A stretch of DNA of 19,783 nt from Methanosphaera sp. rholeuAM6 (GCA_003266105.1 MVAA01000002.1:6416-26198), one strand, 5' to 3'. Positions 1 through 9,510 are shown, counted from the stretch's first letter. Translations and numbers: made by a program. Notes: generated by a model from the letters alone, not told the origin.

Positions 1-1790
1 GTTAGATTCCTGCCGTCAACACTGATTGTAACTGTTTCATATTTAACTCCGGTTCCATTTGCCAACAGTTTTCCGCTTAATTTAACTGTTGCACCATAAT
101 TTACGTCACTTGGCTTATAGTATTGAATAGTGGTTGGCTGATATACTATGAAAGTGGTAGTGTTGGTACTGGCCAGATACTTGCTACTTTTTGCATGAGT
201 GAATGAAACCTTAATGCTTCCATAACTTTTTGCAACATGATTTACGCTGAAGTATCCCGTACTAGTAGTTTTTGCAGTATACTTTTTACCGTCAACACTT
301 ACCGAAACTGTTTCATATTGGGCGGCAGAACCGTTGGATAATAGTTTTCCACTTATCTTAACGGTAGCACCATAGTTTACTGAGTTGATGGAATAGCATG
401 ATATTGCACTAGGTTTCAACACGTTAAAGCTTGTACTGTTTTTGGTTGTAAGGTAATTTGTACTTTCAGCATGATTAACCGTTACCTTATGAGAATTATA
501 ATCCTTTACGTAATACTTGATTGAATAATATCCCGTACTAGTAGTTTTTGCGGTATAACTTTTACCGTCAACACTTACAGAAACTGTTTCATATTTAACT
601 CCCACACCATTGCTGAGCAATTTTCCACTGATTGTAACATTGGTTTTATAGTTTGCCGGATTAATAGTATTTATCAATATTGTAGTAGGCTGTTTTACAT
701 TGATTGTCGTTGAACTGCTACAGGAAAGGTATTGACTGTTTCCTGCATAAGCGAATGTTACCTTTTTACTGTTGTAACCGTTTACCTTATAGATTACAGA
801 GAAATATCCGGTACTTGTAGTTGTATAATTGTATTTTTTACCGTCAATTGTAACCGTGACCGTCTGATATTTTACAGCATCACCATTGCAGAGTAATTTA
901 CCCCATACGTTTATGGTAGTGCCATCTTTTACTGTCTGAATTTCATTATAGTTTATTGTTGTTTTCAATTTTGGTGTAAATGATGTTGATGCTGTTGTTG
1001 CATAGTAAAGGCTGGTTCCGGTATAGTTATAGGTTACCTTACGCGTATCAAAACTATTTACCTTATAGTTTATGCTGAATATTCCCTTGCTATCTGTTTG
1101 TGTGGTGAAACTTTCGTTATTGACCTTAATGTTTACTGTCTGGCTTGCAAGTGGATTCTGTTGTGAATAGAGTTTTCCGCTTATTTTTATTGTACTTGGA
1201 TTTGACACTGACGTTAACTTATCAAAGGTTATTGTTGTAGGTTTCTTGATTTTGAAAGTTGTAGTGTTTTCTGAAACGTCATATATGTTGCTTCCCTCGT
1301 AATTAAATGTCACTGTCTGATCATCATAATTGGTTACTGTGTAAGCGATACTGAAGTATCCATTAGTGTTTGTTACTGAAGTGAATCCTCTGCCGTTTAC
1401 ATCTATAGCGACTGTCTCATTTGCAATTCCTGTGTTTCCATATTTCAAATATCCGCTGATTGTTGTTGTCTTAGCGTATTGCTGAATACCAATGCTGTTG
1501 TATGTTAATGTAGTTGATTTTAACTTGACTGTAAATGATGATGTTGCAACAGCCTGATTATATGTTTTATCACCTGCAAAGGTTACTAAAACAATGTTTT
1601 CTCCGGAACTGTTTGTTGTATAGGTATAACTGTATTTTCCATTGGAATCTGTTGTAACAGTTTTTTCATAGTCATTTATTTTTACTGTAAGATTTTTATT
1701 TGACAATGCTGTGTCGGATGATAACACACCACTTATTACAATATTGTTTCCTGCCAATACTGATTTGGTGCTTGTTGTTACTGTCAATGT
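1..1790 (-). repeat. 276-bp tandem coding repeat (92-residue Ig-like units) in the left adhesin-like gene
   Basis: A recurring coding segment of the type VSVDGKxYTAKTTSTGYFS lies at an exact 276-base spacing: the DNA anchor (accgtcaac or its diverged form) starts at 12, 288, 564, 840, 1116 and 1392, with a weaker seventh copy near 1670. Each unit has the pattern TT-I-x(8)-V-x-ISGKLL, then V-VDGK, then TGYFS, then KVTF-YAG, as in bacterial Ig-like or carboxypeptidase-regulatory-like stalk domains. The units nearest the left edge are the most alike; copies further upstream in the protein diverge. Spacing stays in frame at 92 codons. The array continues beyond the window. Confidence 0.9.
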
Positions 1791-4700
1791 CGTTTCTTTC
1801 AATCTTGTATACTGTGTTGTTATGTTTTGTTGGAGAACATAATTTTCACTTGAGTATACAACAGTGATTGTTGGTTTTGCACTTTGTGTAGTATCAGTAA
1901 ATGATGTTATTACTGTTGAATCCTTATTGACAGTTTTTGTAAGTGTTTTACCGTTTTCCTGTACTGGATTGCCGTTTATGTAGTATGTCAGTTTTCCTTT
2001 ACTATTACAGTTTTCAACTGATGTTACAACTGTGATGTTGTAATTATTGTCCGTTACGGTTGATGATACTGATGCAGTATCTTTAGTATATACTTTTATC
2101 GGTGCAACACATTCCCATTCATATAAATCCAGCCATTCACTTTCATCATCAAATGCCAAAAATGACTGGTTATATGTGATTGATGTATGATATAAATCAG
2201 AATACTGTACTATTATATACTGATGTCCCGTGTTTGTCCTGTTAATCTTAAGTGTTACTGTGAACTTATCATCCATGTTTACCTGAACAAAGTCTTTTAA
2301 TCTGATTGTTCTGTATCCAGGTAATGTTACTGTACCTTTCTGTGTGTATACAAGTTTATCGTTGACTTCAATCTCTACGATATAATCTGATTTCTGAAGG
2401 AAATAACTACCAATTGAAGCTATGTTTTCATCCTTAACTGCAGTGTATACGTTTTTATATCCTACAAAGTTACTGCATGTTTCTAAGGCATTGACTATTG
2501 TGTCGTGTTCATAGATGTTTGTGTAATTATCCTGATTTTCCATTAATATTACATAGTTTAATTGTTCATTGGTTGGATCGTCTGCTCTGCCAAGAGAACC
2601 TATTGATGTGTCATAATATGATATGTAGTAATAACCGTTTTCTCCTGAGGATGTTCCCCAATTGTTTTTAATGATGAATGCACCATCACCCGGAGGATTT
2701 GGGCTGAAATTGCTTTTACTGTAATTATCATCCCATCCAACAATTGTTACTCCGTGATTGATTATTTGATTTTGAGTATAACTGTTTAGTGAGCTTGGTG
2801 AACGAATTCCTGTTGATACTGCCCCATAATTGTATATTGCCTGTTTTATTAGTTCATTGTCTGTTGTATTTGCTCTTTCAGGTATGATATAAACATCCTG
2901 TATATGCAATGTCGAATTCATGATTGGAGAAATTACACTAGTTGGATCATAGGGGTCTTCTGTTTCAGTTGTCGGTCCATACCATCCAACAAGGTAACTT
3001 ATTGGTTCAAAATCATTGTTTCCAGTATTTGGTTCCTTGCTTCCATCACCCAATACAGAATATTTCTTAAGAACATTTTTCATGTTATTTTCGGAAAAAT
3101 CATATTCTATACCCGTATTTTTCAATAGTACTGATTCAAGTGAGGATAATGACTGGAATGCCCAGCAACTTCCACTACTTCCCTGTACCTTAACGCTTGA
3201 CACAAGACTTTCATTTCTAAGATCGTATGCTGACGGTAAATTGGATGTTACAAGTTTCAAGTCTGATGTGTTTATGGGACTTACGGAAACGTTGTTATCT
3301 GTATCCTTAAGATATAGATATCCGTAGATTGTTTTTGACTGGAAGTTTGTATTTTCACTTAATGTTAGTGTTGTAGTATAGTTGTTTGCCTTCCATGTTG
3401 TTGGAACAGTGTATGTGTATGATTTTTTACCGTTGGATAATGTTGTTGTGAGTGTCACATTATTTACTTTGATTGTTACCTTATCATTTATTGCAGAATT
3501 TGCATTTATATTGAATGTTATTTTGTTTCCTGCTTTAGATGAAATATCGTTTATTGAAATGAACGGTTCTATTTTGGTATTTAATAATATTACTTCATTG
3601 TCGACCGTTATATATATCTTATTAGAACTACCTGTGTAATTGTTTGTTGCAGTGGTTTTTATTGTTGCAGTTGCTGATGTGAAACTTCCTGTATCTGCTG
3701 AAAACATAACAGTTCTTGAAGGTAATGCATCTGTTATGGTAGTTAAATCACTTAATTTGTTGATTGATACTGTGATTTTATTGGTTGTTCCTGTTGTTAT
3801 ATTGCTTGCCGTTAATATTCTCCAATTGTTAGGCATTTGATTGGAAATTATGTTGAAGTCCGGACTATTGGTTGACCACCAATTCTTTTCAATATTAATG
3901 TTATGATTTTTCTCCACGTATATCCAATTTGATTTTCTTGATGATACGAATACGTTGTTGTTTGCTGTTATATCATAGTTTGTCCATACTGAATCTGCCG
4001 TTTCTGTTGCTTTGTTGTTTGTGAATATGTTATTGCATACGTTGAAGTCTATGTTGTTGACATTGTTTGCTAAATATAAAGCCCCACCGTTTCTTGCTTC
4101 GTTTCCTGTGAATTCGGAATTACTTACTGTTACTTTGGACTGTATTGAATATACACTTCCTCCATCATATTTTGCAACGTTGTAATCGAATTTGCTTCCG
4201 GTTATTGTGAGTGTTTTGTTTCCTATATGAGTTATTGCTCCCCCCAATCTTTCTGAAGTGTTATTTGTGAATATTGAGTTTGTTACTGTTGTCGTTGTTT
4301 CCTGGGCAAATATTGTTCCGGCATCGTATCCGTTATTGTTTGATAAAGTTGAATTTTTAATCGTTAACTTTGAATTTTTTGAATATACTATTGATGCCGT
4401 TTTTGATGCATTGTTGTTTGTAAATTCCGTGTTTGTTATTGTTGTTTCTCCATTGTTTGATACAATCAATGCATAGTTAGCCATCTTATTGTTTTTGAAC
4501 GTGCTGTTGGTTATTGTTATCTGTCCGCTGGATGAATATAGCAGACCTTCCGTACCTTGTATCTGGTTATTCTGGATTATGGAATCCTGTATAACTATGT
4601 TTGATGATGAATATGATTTTACTATTGGAGCATTAATCTTTGGATTGTTACCTTTTATTGTACAGTTTTCTAGTATGACTTTTGAATTGGATGCATATAT

Positions 4701-5207
4701 TGCTCCTGAAGATGATTTGGTGTTGGTAATAACTATGTTTTTTAATGTTAATGTTGTATCATAGACGCTGAATAATCCTGATTGACTTTGTCCATCAAAT
4801 ATAATTGTTTTTCCACTTTCTCCAACAAGAGTAATGTTATTTATGTTATCATTATCTATTCTGATAGTGTTTGTGAATTTGTATGTGTCTGTGTTTGAAT
4901 TTGTTGTCAACTGTATTATCTGATTGTCTTGTGCATTTTCTATTGCTTTGTTTAGTGTAGTCGGTGAATTCCTTGAATTTCCTGAGTTGTTTTCACTTGC
5001 ATTACTATTTGTGTATGTTGTTGCTGTTTTGACTGTTTCCTGTGTTAAGTCTTTTTTAATGATTTTTGCAGTCTGTGGAGTATTATTATTTTTTTCTATT
5101 GCTGTTGTGTCATTTGTTATTTCTGCAGCACAGGTTGTTCCTAGAGCTATAATGAATATCATAAAGAACACAAATAATAATATGCAACTCTTTTTATTGA
5201 TTTTCAT
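1..5207 (-). CDS. Adhesin-like surface protein with beta-helix, papain-like (C1A) protease and Ig-like repeats (3' end outside window)
   Basis: Probable secreted or wall-attached protein; 1,735 codons are in the window and the frame is still open at base 1. The start is ATG at 5207, beginning MKINKKSCILLFVFF, a typical signal peptide ending near residue 28. Residues about 125-440 are short Asn/Ser/Thr-rich rungs such as ITNSTFKNN and VSNSEFTGN, typical of a right-handed parallel beta-helix. Residues about 455-635 look Ig-like. Residues about 650-880 form a papain-family C1A domain with all catalytic residues visible: Gln675 and Cys681 in VQGSSGSCWAF, His818 in NHGVTIVGWDD, and Asn848 in KNNWG followed by GENGYYYISY. 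After a linker, 92-residue Ig-like units start near residue 1150 and run off the edge. Many N-x-S/T sequons suggest N-glycosylation. The C1A call is firm; the substrate is unknown. Adhesin-like proteins of this general plan are known from gut Methanobacteriales. No strong Shine-Dalgarno is seen; AGGATTGAT lies 7 bases before the start. Confidence 0.93.
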   Translation of the reverse strand, partial: MKINKKSCILLFVFFMIFIIALGTTCAAEITNDTTAIEKNNNTPQTAKIIKKDLTQETVKTATTYTNSNASENNSGNSRNSPTTLNKAIENAQDNQIIQLTTNSNTDTYKFTNTIRIDNDNINNITLVGESGKTIIFDGQSQSGLFSVYDTTLTLKNIVITNTKSSSGAIYASNSKVILENCTIKGNNPKINAPIVKSYSSSNIVIQDSIIQNNQIQGTEGLLYSSSGQITITNSTFKNNKMANYALIVSNNGETTITNTEFTNNNASKTASIVYSKNSKLTIKNSTLSNNNGYDAGTIFAQETTTTVTNSIFTNNTSERLGGAITHIGNKTLTITGSKFDYNVAKYDGGSVYSIQSKVTVSNSEFTGNEARNGGALYLANNVNNIDFNVCNNIFTNNKATETADSVWTNYDITANNNVFVSSRKSNWIYVEKNHNINIEKNWWSTNSPDFNIISNQMPNNWRILTASNITTGTTNKITVSINKLSDLTTITDALPSRTVMFSADTGSFTSATATIKTTATNNYTGSSNKIYITVDNEVILLNTKIEPFISINDISSKAGNKITFNINANSAINDKVTIKVNNVTLTTTLSNGKKSYTYTVPTTWKANNYTTTLTLSENTNFQSKTIYGYLYLKDTDNNVSVSPINTSDLKLVTSNLPSAYDLRNESLVSSVKVQGSSGSCWAFQSLSSLESVLLKNTGIEYDFSENNMKNVLKKYSVLGDGSKEPNTGNNDFEPISYLVGWYGPTTETEDPYDPTSVISPIMNSTLHIQDVYIIPERANTTDNELIKQAIYNYGAVSTGIRSPSSLNSYTQNQIINHGVTIVGWDDNYSKSNFSPNPPGDGAFIIKNNWGTSSGENGYYYISYYDTSIGSLGRADDPTNEQLNYVILMENQDNYTNIYEHDTIVNALETCSNFVGYKNVYTAVKDENIASIGSYFLQKSDYIVEIEVNDKLVYTQKGTVTLPGYRTIRLKDFVQVNMDDKFTVTLKINRTNTGHQYIIVQYSDLYHTSITYNQSFLAFDDESEWLDLYEWECVAPIKVYTKDTASVSSTVTDNNYNITVVTSVENCNSKGKLTYYINGNPVQENGKTLTKTVNKDSTVITSFTDTTQSAKPTITVVYSSENYVLQQNITTQYTRLKETTLTVTTSTKSVLAGNNIVISGVLSSDTALSNKNLTVKINDYEKTVTTDSNGKYSYTYTTNSSGENIVLVTFAGDKTYNQAVATSSFTVKLKSTTLTYNSIGIQQYAKTTTISGYLKYGNTGIANETVAIDVNGRGFTSVTNTNGYFSIAYTVTNYDDQTVTFNYEGSNIYDVSENTTTFKIKKPTTITFDKLTSVSNPSTIKISGKLYSQQNPLASQTVNIKVNNESFTTQTDSKGIFSINYKVNSFDTRKVTYNYTGTSLYYATTASTSFTPKLKTTINYNEIQTVKDGTTINVWGKLLCNGDAVKYQTVTVTIDGKKYNYTTTSTGYFSVIYKVNGYNSKKVTFAYAGNSQYLSCSSSTTINVKQPTTILINTINPANYKTNVTISGKLLSNGVGVKYETVSVSVDGKSYTAKTTSTGYYSIKYYVKDYNSHKVTVNHAESTNYLTTKNSTSFNVLKPSAISCYSINSVNYGATVKISGKLLSNGSAAQYETVSVSVDGKKYTAKTTSTGYFSVNHVAKSYGSIKVSFTHAKSSKYLASTNTTTFIVYQPTTIQYYKPSDVNYGATVKLSGKLLANGTGVKYETVTISVDGRNL

Positions 5208-5286
5208 GAATGAATCAATCCTTTTATTATTTTCAAAAACTTAATTTAATTATCAATTATTTAAGTTGATATATATTTATGGTTGT

Positions 5287-5306
5287 TATAAAATATATAT
5301 TTTATA
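5287..5306. promoter_or_regulatory. Perfect 20-bp AT-only palindrome upstream of the left adhesin-like gene
   Basis: The sequence TATAAAATATATATTTTATA is a perfect inverted repeat with no spacer, centred about 90 bases before the ATG of the adhesin-like gene. It contains TATA-box-like elements on both strands, so it could be the core promoter of that gene, an operator, or both. The surrounding 268-base gap (5208-5475) is almost pure A/T, so a chance origin is possible. A second candidate box, AAATATATATC, lies nearer the gene at about 5266-5277. Confidence 0.4.
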
Positions 5307-5475
5307 TTTAGTTATAGCCTGTTCTTAAACATATTTTTTATCGAAAGCCATTTATTTTAAAAACATTTTCAATTGAGATAATTCCAACTTAAAAATAATG
5401 GTAAATGAACTTATGTGATAATTAGTATTGTTATGAGAAAAATAGTAATAAAGAGAAAGGAAAAAAAGTTTTGGA

Positions 5476-6960
5476 TTAATGATGATCTTTTGATGAATAT
5501 ATCAGGACTGATTCACCTTTCAAACACCTGGTTAATTCAATAAAATCAATATCATCAGTATATGAGATAAATACGTCAAGATTTATGTAAAAGTCATCCA
5601 ATTGCATATCACGAATATTGTCCTTATTGATTGGACAAATATTGGAATGTGATGTGTCAAGTATCCTATTTCTTTTGAAAACTGCAAAATCTGTGATAAC
5701 TGATTCATCCCTTAATTTACCTAATAACTCAATATAATCCTCGCAGGTCATGAAAAGATGGTTTTTAGCATCATTTCTTAGGCTTGTCTGAAATCCTAAT
5801 GATTCAAGATAATCATCATAATCATTCGTAACGTGGGATATGAATGAGAAATCCGTACATAAATTGCTTAATATTTTAATGAATACTTCCAATTGATCAA
5901 CGGAATCAAATTCCTCTATAAGATTGATGCCTGTGGATAATCTGAATTGTTTATAAAATTTAGTGTCTTTTGAGTTTAAGTCAAAGATGTTTTTACAAAT
6001 CAGCTTATGATATCCGAAGCCATTCTTAAAGTCACCAATTTTAGCCTTTACCTGTGCTATTCTGTTGTAATCTTTTTCAATGCCCAATCCAGTCTTTGCA
6101 CCAAATTTTTCCACGGCAAATTTTAAGCTATTTCCATTGCCAAAACCTATATCAACAAAGTCACAGTTGCTGATTTTGATTTGTCTATTTTTTTCCATAC
6201 TTATTCTTGAATCATATATTATTTCATAATCCTTATTGATACTGGAAATGGTTTTTTCAAAGTTAAAATCGTCATTCAAAATCATCAAGACATTGATGTC
6301 CTTGTATAATCCGTTGAATGTGATGTTATTATCCTTTGGGGGATGGATTTTTTCATTGTATTCATGCTGATTTATTGGTGAATCTATTGGATGAATATAA
6401 TTGTTTGATGAATCATTAATAGCTACAGTGCCAAATATGACGAAATCCTTAATGGTATCCCTGTAATACATGTTTCTACATATCTTATAGAAATCATAGC
6501 TTGTCATAAGATTTTTATGTCCCGTCCAATCAGAATAATATGTTTTTAAACCCATTTTAAATAATTGTGAATCCATATCTGCAAAGGGCTGTGATATGTA
6601 TACGAATTCTTCACTAAGATTAGCTGCTGATTCCATGATTATTTCAGCTTCATCCATCCCGTTAACATGTTCAAGAAAATGTATGGCAGTAGTGAATCTT
6701 ACTTTAGATGCAATGTTATAGTTAACCAGTTGTGTTATATCCTCACATATGGCAGTATGCCCATCAGAGAGTTTATCTGATGTTTTAATGTAGTGTCTTG
6801 CCATTTTGACTTTTTCATAATCGATATCAATACCTATTCCTTTTTTGCCTCCAAACTTATTCTGCCCATACTTTATACTTTCACCTTTACTGCAACCAAA
6901 GTCCATGAAATCATATTCCTGAAATTTTATCGAGTTTATACTGTAATCTTCCCCTTGCAT
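5476..6960 (-). CDS. Protein of two tandem SAM-methyltransferase-like domains
   Basis: Predicted cytoplasmic protein of 494 residues made of two related class I (Rossmann-fold) methyltransferase-like halves about 250 residues apart. Half 1 has the glycine-rich SAM loop DFGCSKGES (from residue 20), an acidic strand-2 end GIGIDIDYEK, and IHFLEHV near residue 95. Half 2 has DIGFGNGNS (from residue 270), GLGIEKDYNR and the weaker INLIEEF. Later segments also pair: KNLMTSYDFYKI with NHLFMTCEDYIEL, and TIKDFVIFG with VITDFAVFK, so the duplication covers whole halves. I prefer ATG 6960 because GGTGA at 6970-6966 sits 5 bases before it; GTG 6975 or ATG 6972 would add 5 or 4 residues but lack a ribosome site. 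It begins 22 bases after the uvrA2 stop on the same strand, so co-transcription is likely. The methylated substrate cannot be told from sequence; half 2 may have lost catalysis. Confidence 0.82.
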   Translation of the reverse strand: MQGEDYSINSIKFQEYDFMDFGCSKGESIKYGQNKFGGKKGIGIDIDYEKVKMARHYIKTSDKLSDGHTAICEDITQLVNYNIASKVRFTTAIHFLEHVNGMDEAEIIMESAANLSEEFVYISQPFADMDSQLFKMGLKTYYSDWTGHKNLMTSYDFYKICRNMYYRDTIKDFVIFGTVAINDSSNNYIHPIDSPINQHEYNEKIHPPKDNNITFNGLYKDINVLMILNDDFNFEKTISSINKDYEIIYDSRISMEKNRQIKISNCDFVDIGFGNGNSLKFAVEKFGAKTGLGIEKDYNRIAQVKAKIGDFKNGFGYHKLICKNIFDLNSKDTKFYKQFRLSTGINLIEEFDSVDQLEVFIKILSNLCTDFSFISHVTNDYDDYLESLGFQTSLRNDAKNHLFMTCEDYIELLGKLRDESVITDFAVFKRNRILDTSHSNICPINKDNIRDMQLDDFYINLDVFISYTDDIDFIELTRCLKGESVLIYSSKDHH

Positions 6961-6982
6961 ATTATTCACCATCACATTATTG

Positions 6983-9442
6983 TTACAGGTATCTGCCTGT
7001 TATACTTCTACCGTCAGCCTTTATATCATCAAATGTTCCGCTTGCCACTATTTCTCCACCATCATATCCTCCGCCGGGACCCATGTCAATTATGTAATCG
7101 GCATTCTTAATCAGGTCTATGTCATGTTCTATAACAACTATTGTTGCCCCATTTACTATCAGATTATCAAATACGTTAATTAATTGTTTCACATCCTGTG
7201 GATGAAGTCCTATTGTCGGTTCATCAAATATGAAAAGTGAATTGTTCTGTTTTCTTCCCATATGTGACGATAATTTAAGCCTTTGTGCCTCTCCACCGGA
7301 TAATGCTGGTGTTGATTCTCCCAGTGTAAGATAGCCTAATCCCATATCCTGTAATGTCAACAGTTTATTATATATTTTATTTTCACCTTCAAATACCATT
7401 ATCGCTTCATCTATTGTAAGTGCCATGGCATCCTTTATGGATACGTCCTCATATTTTATCTGTTGTGCTTCTTTGGAGTATCTGAGTGACTGACAATCAG
7501 GACAGGCAATTTCAACATCAGGCAAAAATTGTACATCCATACTTATTTGACCTGTACCGTTGCATGTATAACACCTTAATTTACCCGTATTGTATGAGAA
7601 ATCCTTAACGTTTAATCCAAGTTCTCTTGATTCCGGCAGTGATGCATATAATTTTCTAAGTTCTGTAAGTATTCCACTATATGTTGCCAGCGTACTTCTG
7701 ACATTTTTACCAATTGGTGTTGCATCAATGAGATTGATCTTATTGATTGTATTAAAATCAACATCCCTAATGTGTTCTGGTAACTTTTCCTTGTTCAATG
7801 AATTTTGTATGGCAGGATATAGGCTTTCCAGTACAAGTGTTGTTTTTCCACTGCCTGATACTCCGGTAATAACTGTGAATCTTCCCTTAGGAATTTTTAT
7901 ATCCAAGTTTTTAACCGTGTGAATGGGTTTTGTACTAAGCGATATTGTACCTTCATCAAATAATTGTTCACGAGAAACCTTGTCTCTTACAATAACGTTC
8001 TCTTCATAGGATAAGTATTTTGCGATTATAGAGTTGTCATTATCCATTATTTCATCGAATGTTCCCTGTGTTATTATTTGTCCGCCATCAATACCTGATG
8101 AAGGTCCGATTTCTATCATGTAATCGGCAGCACTTAATATGCGGGTATCATGGTCAACCAGTATTACAGAGTTTCCGTTTCTAACCAATTCTTTCATAAC
8201 GTGAATAAGGCCATCAATATTTGAAGGATGTAATCCAATACTTGGTTCATCCAGTACATACAGTACTCCTGTTGTCTGATTACGTATGGTTCTTGCTAAC
8301 TGAACCCTTTGCAGTTCACCTGTGGATAATGTTGAGCTTGGCCTGTCAAGAGTAAGATACCCCAAGCCCAACTCTATCAGTGCATTGGCATTGTCCATGA
8401 ACTCTTCACATATGTTTTCAGCCATCGGTCTTATCTCGTCAGGCAAATCATTTGTTATCAAGGGTAACCATTCAACTATTTCATCCAGTGTTTTTGCTGA
8501 TGCCTGTGTAATATTTAATCCGCCAAGCAGTGTGGAGTTTGCACGTTCATTTATTCTTGAACCGTTACATGCATCACAGGTTTTTACTGTCAGATACCTG
8601 TTTATGCGTGCAAGACCTTTCTCTGATTTGGCATTGTTCAATGCTTCCCTTACTGCTTTAATTGCATTCCTGTATTCACAGTTTATATCAAACATTTTAC
8701 CGTTCTTTGATGGAATGGCAATATACCTTTTGACTGAATCCCCATAGAATATTATGTCCTTTTCTCTTGGGCTTAAATCCTTAAATGCTATGTCTGTTCT
8801 TACACCCAGTTCTCCTGCCATTCTATACATCCATGCAATTCCAAACATTGTCCATGGTTTAACGGCTCCCTCTTCCAAAGTCAATGATTCATCAGGTACA
8901 AGTGTTGAAATATCAACATCCCTCATTATGCCTGTACCGGAACACTTTGGACAGGCTCCGTCACTGTTGAAAGCATATTCTTCTGCTGCCAAACCATGGA
9001 ATTTCTCATCACACTTGGTACAATGCAATGGCATTTCCCGTGCAACATTAACTGATGCATCAATGTAGTGTCCGTTGGGACACCTGTAATTTCCGCATCT
9101 TGAATATAACAGTCTTAATGAGTTAAGTAATTCTGTTGATGTTCCGAAGGTACTTCTTATGCCTGGTATGTTTGGTCTCTGGTGTAATGCCAATGCTGCA
9201 GGTACATGTTCTATTGTGTCGACTTTGGCCTTTTCGTTTTGCGTTATTCGACGTCTTGTGTATGTGGACAATGCTTCAAGATATCTTCGTGAACCTTCTG
9301 CATACAGTACTCCCAATGCCAATGATGACTTTCCACTGCCTGATACTCCTGCAATTGCAACTATCTTTCCCAATGGTATATCGGCGTTGATGTTTTTCAG
9401 GTTATGTACCTTTGCTCCCCTGATTTTTATGTGGTCGACCAT
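6983..9442 (-). CDS. uvrA2: Class II UvrA-like ABC ATPase (UvrA paralogue without UvrB-binding domain)
   Basis: An 819-residue UvrA-family protein with two ABC ATPase modules and zinc modules. Walker A motifs are GVSGSGKSS (residues 32-40) and GVSGSGKTT (about 526-534). Signature motifs are LSTGELQR (about 371) and LSGGEAQR (about 712), followed by Walker B/D-loop stretches LDEPSIGLHP and FDEPTIGLHP. Cysteine pairs in CPNGH, CTKC, CPKC, CDAC, CYTC and CPDC match UvrA zinc sites. Full UvrA is about 940 residues. Here only about 20 residues separate CPNGH (C121) from CTKC (C141), where canonical UvrA carries its UvrB-binding domain; the later insertion domain before CDACNGSR is retained. That matches class II UvrA, which in bacteria is linked to tolerance of DNA-binding drugs or damage. 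It probably cannot load UvrB. The start ATG 9442 has a strong AGGTGA ribosome site. It is the first gene of an apparent operon with the double methyltransferase. Confidence 0.93.
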   Translation of the reverse strand: MVDHIKIRGAKVHNLKNINADIPLGKIVAIAGVSGSGKSSLALGVLYAEGSRRYLEALSTYTRRRITQNEKAKVDTIEHVPAALALHQRPNIPGIRSTFGTSTELLNSLRLLYSRCGNYRCPNGHYIDASVNVAREMPLHCTKCDEKFHGLAAEEYAFNSDGACPKCSGTGIMRDVDISTLVPDESLTLEEGAVKPWTMFGIAWMYRMAGELGVRTDIAFKDLSPREKDIIFYGDSVKRYIAIPSKNGKMFDINCEYRNAIKAVREALNNAKSEKGLARINRYLTVKTCDACNGSRINERANSTLLGGLNITQASAKTLDEIVEWLPLITNDLPDEIRPMAENICEEFMDNANALIELGLGYLTLDRPSSTLSTGELQRVQLARTIRNQTTGVLYVLDEPSIGLHPSNIDGLIHVMKELVRNGNSVILVDHDTRILSAADYMIEIGPSSGIDGGQIITQGTFDEIMDNDNSIIAKYLSYEENVIVRDKVSREQLFDEGTISLSTKPIHTVKNLDIKIPKGRFTVITGVSGSGKTTLVLESLYPAIQNSLNKEKLPEHIRDVDFNTINKINLIDATPIGKNVRSTLATYSGILTELRKLYASLPESRELGLNVKDFSYNTGKLRCYTCNGTGQISMDVQFLPDVEIACPDCQSLRYSKEAQQIKYEDVSIKDAMALTIDEAIMVFEGENKIYNKLLTLQDMGLGYLTLGESTPALSGGEAQRLKLSSHMGRKQNNSLFIFDEPTIGLHPQDVKQLINVFDNLIVNGATIVVIEHDIDLIKNADYIIDMGPGGGYDGGEIVASGTFDDIKADGRSITGRYL

Positions 9443-9510
9443 TTATATTCACCTATGTATATCTATGTCATACAATGTAAATGAAATTTTAGAATTAAAT
9501 TTGTGGGATG

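Noticed and set aside
1..1790. Regular repeats considered as a CRISPR array
   Set aside because: The period is 276 bases, the whole unit is coding and related from copy to copy, and there are no unique spacers.
3382..5244. Several plus-strand open frames of 66-106 codons opposite the left adhesin-like gene
   Set aside because: They lie antisense to a clear 1,735-codon gene with an intact protease domain, have hydrophobic low-complexity products and lack ribosome sites.
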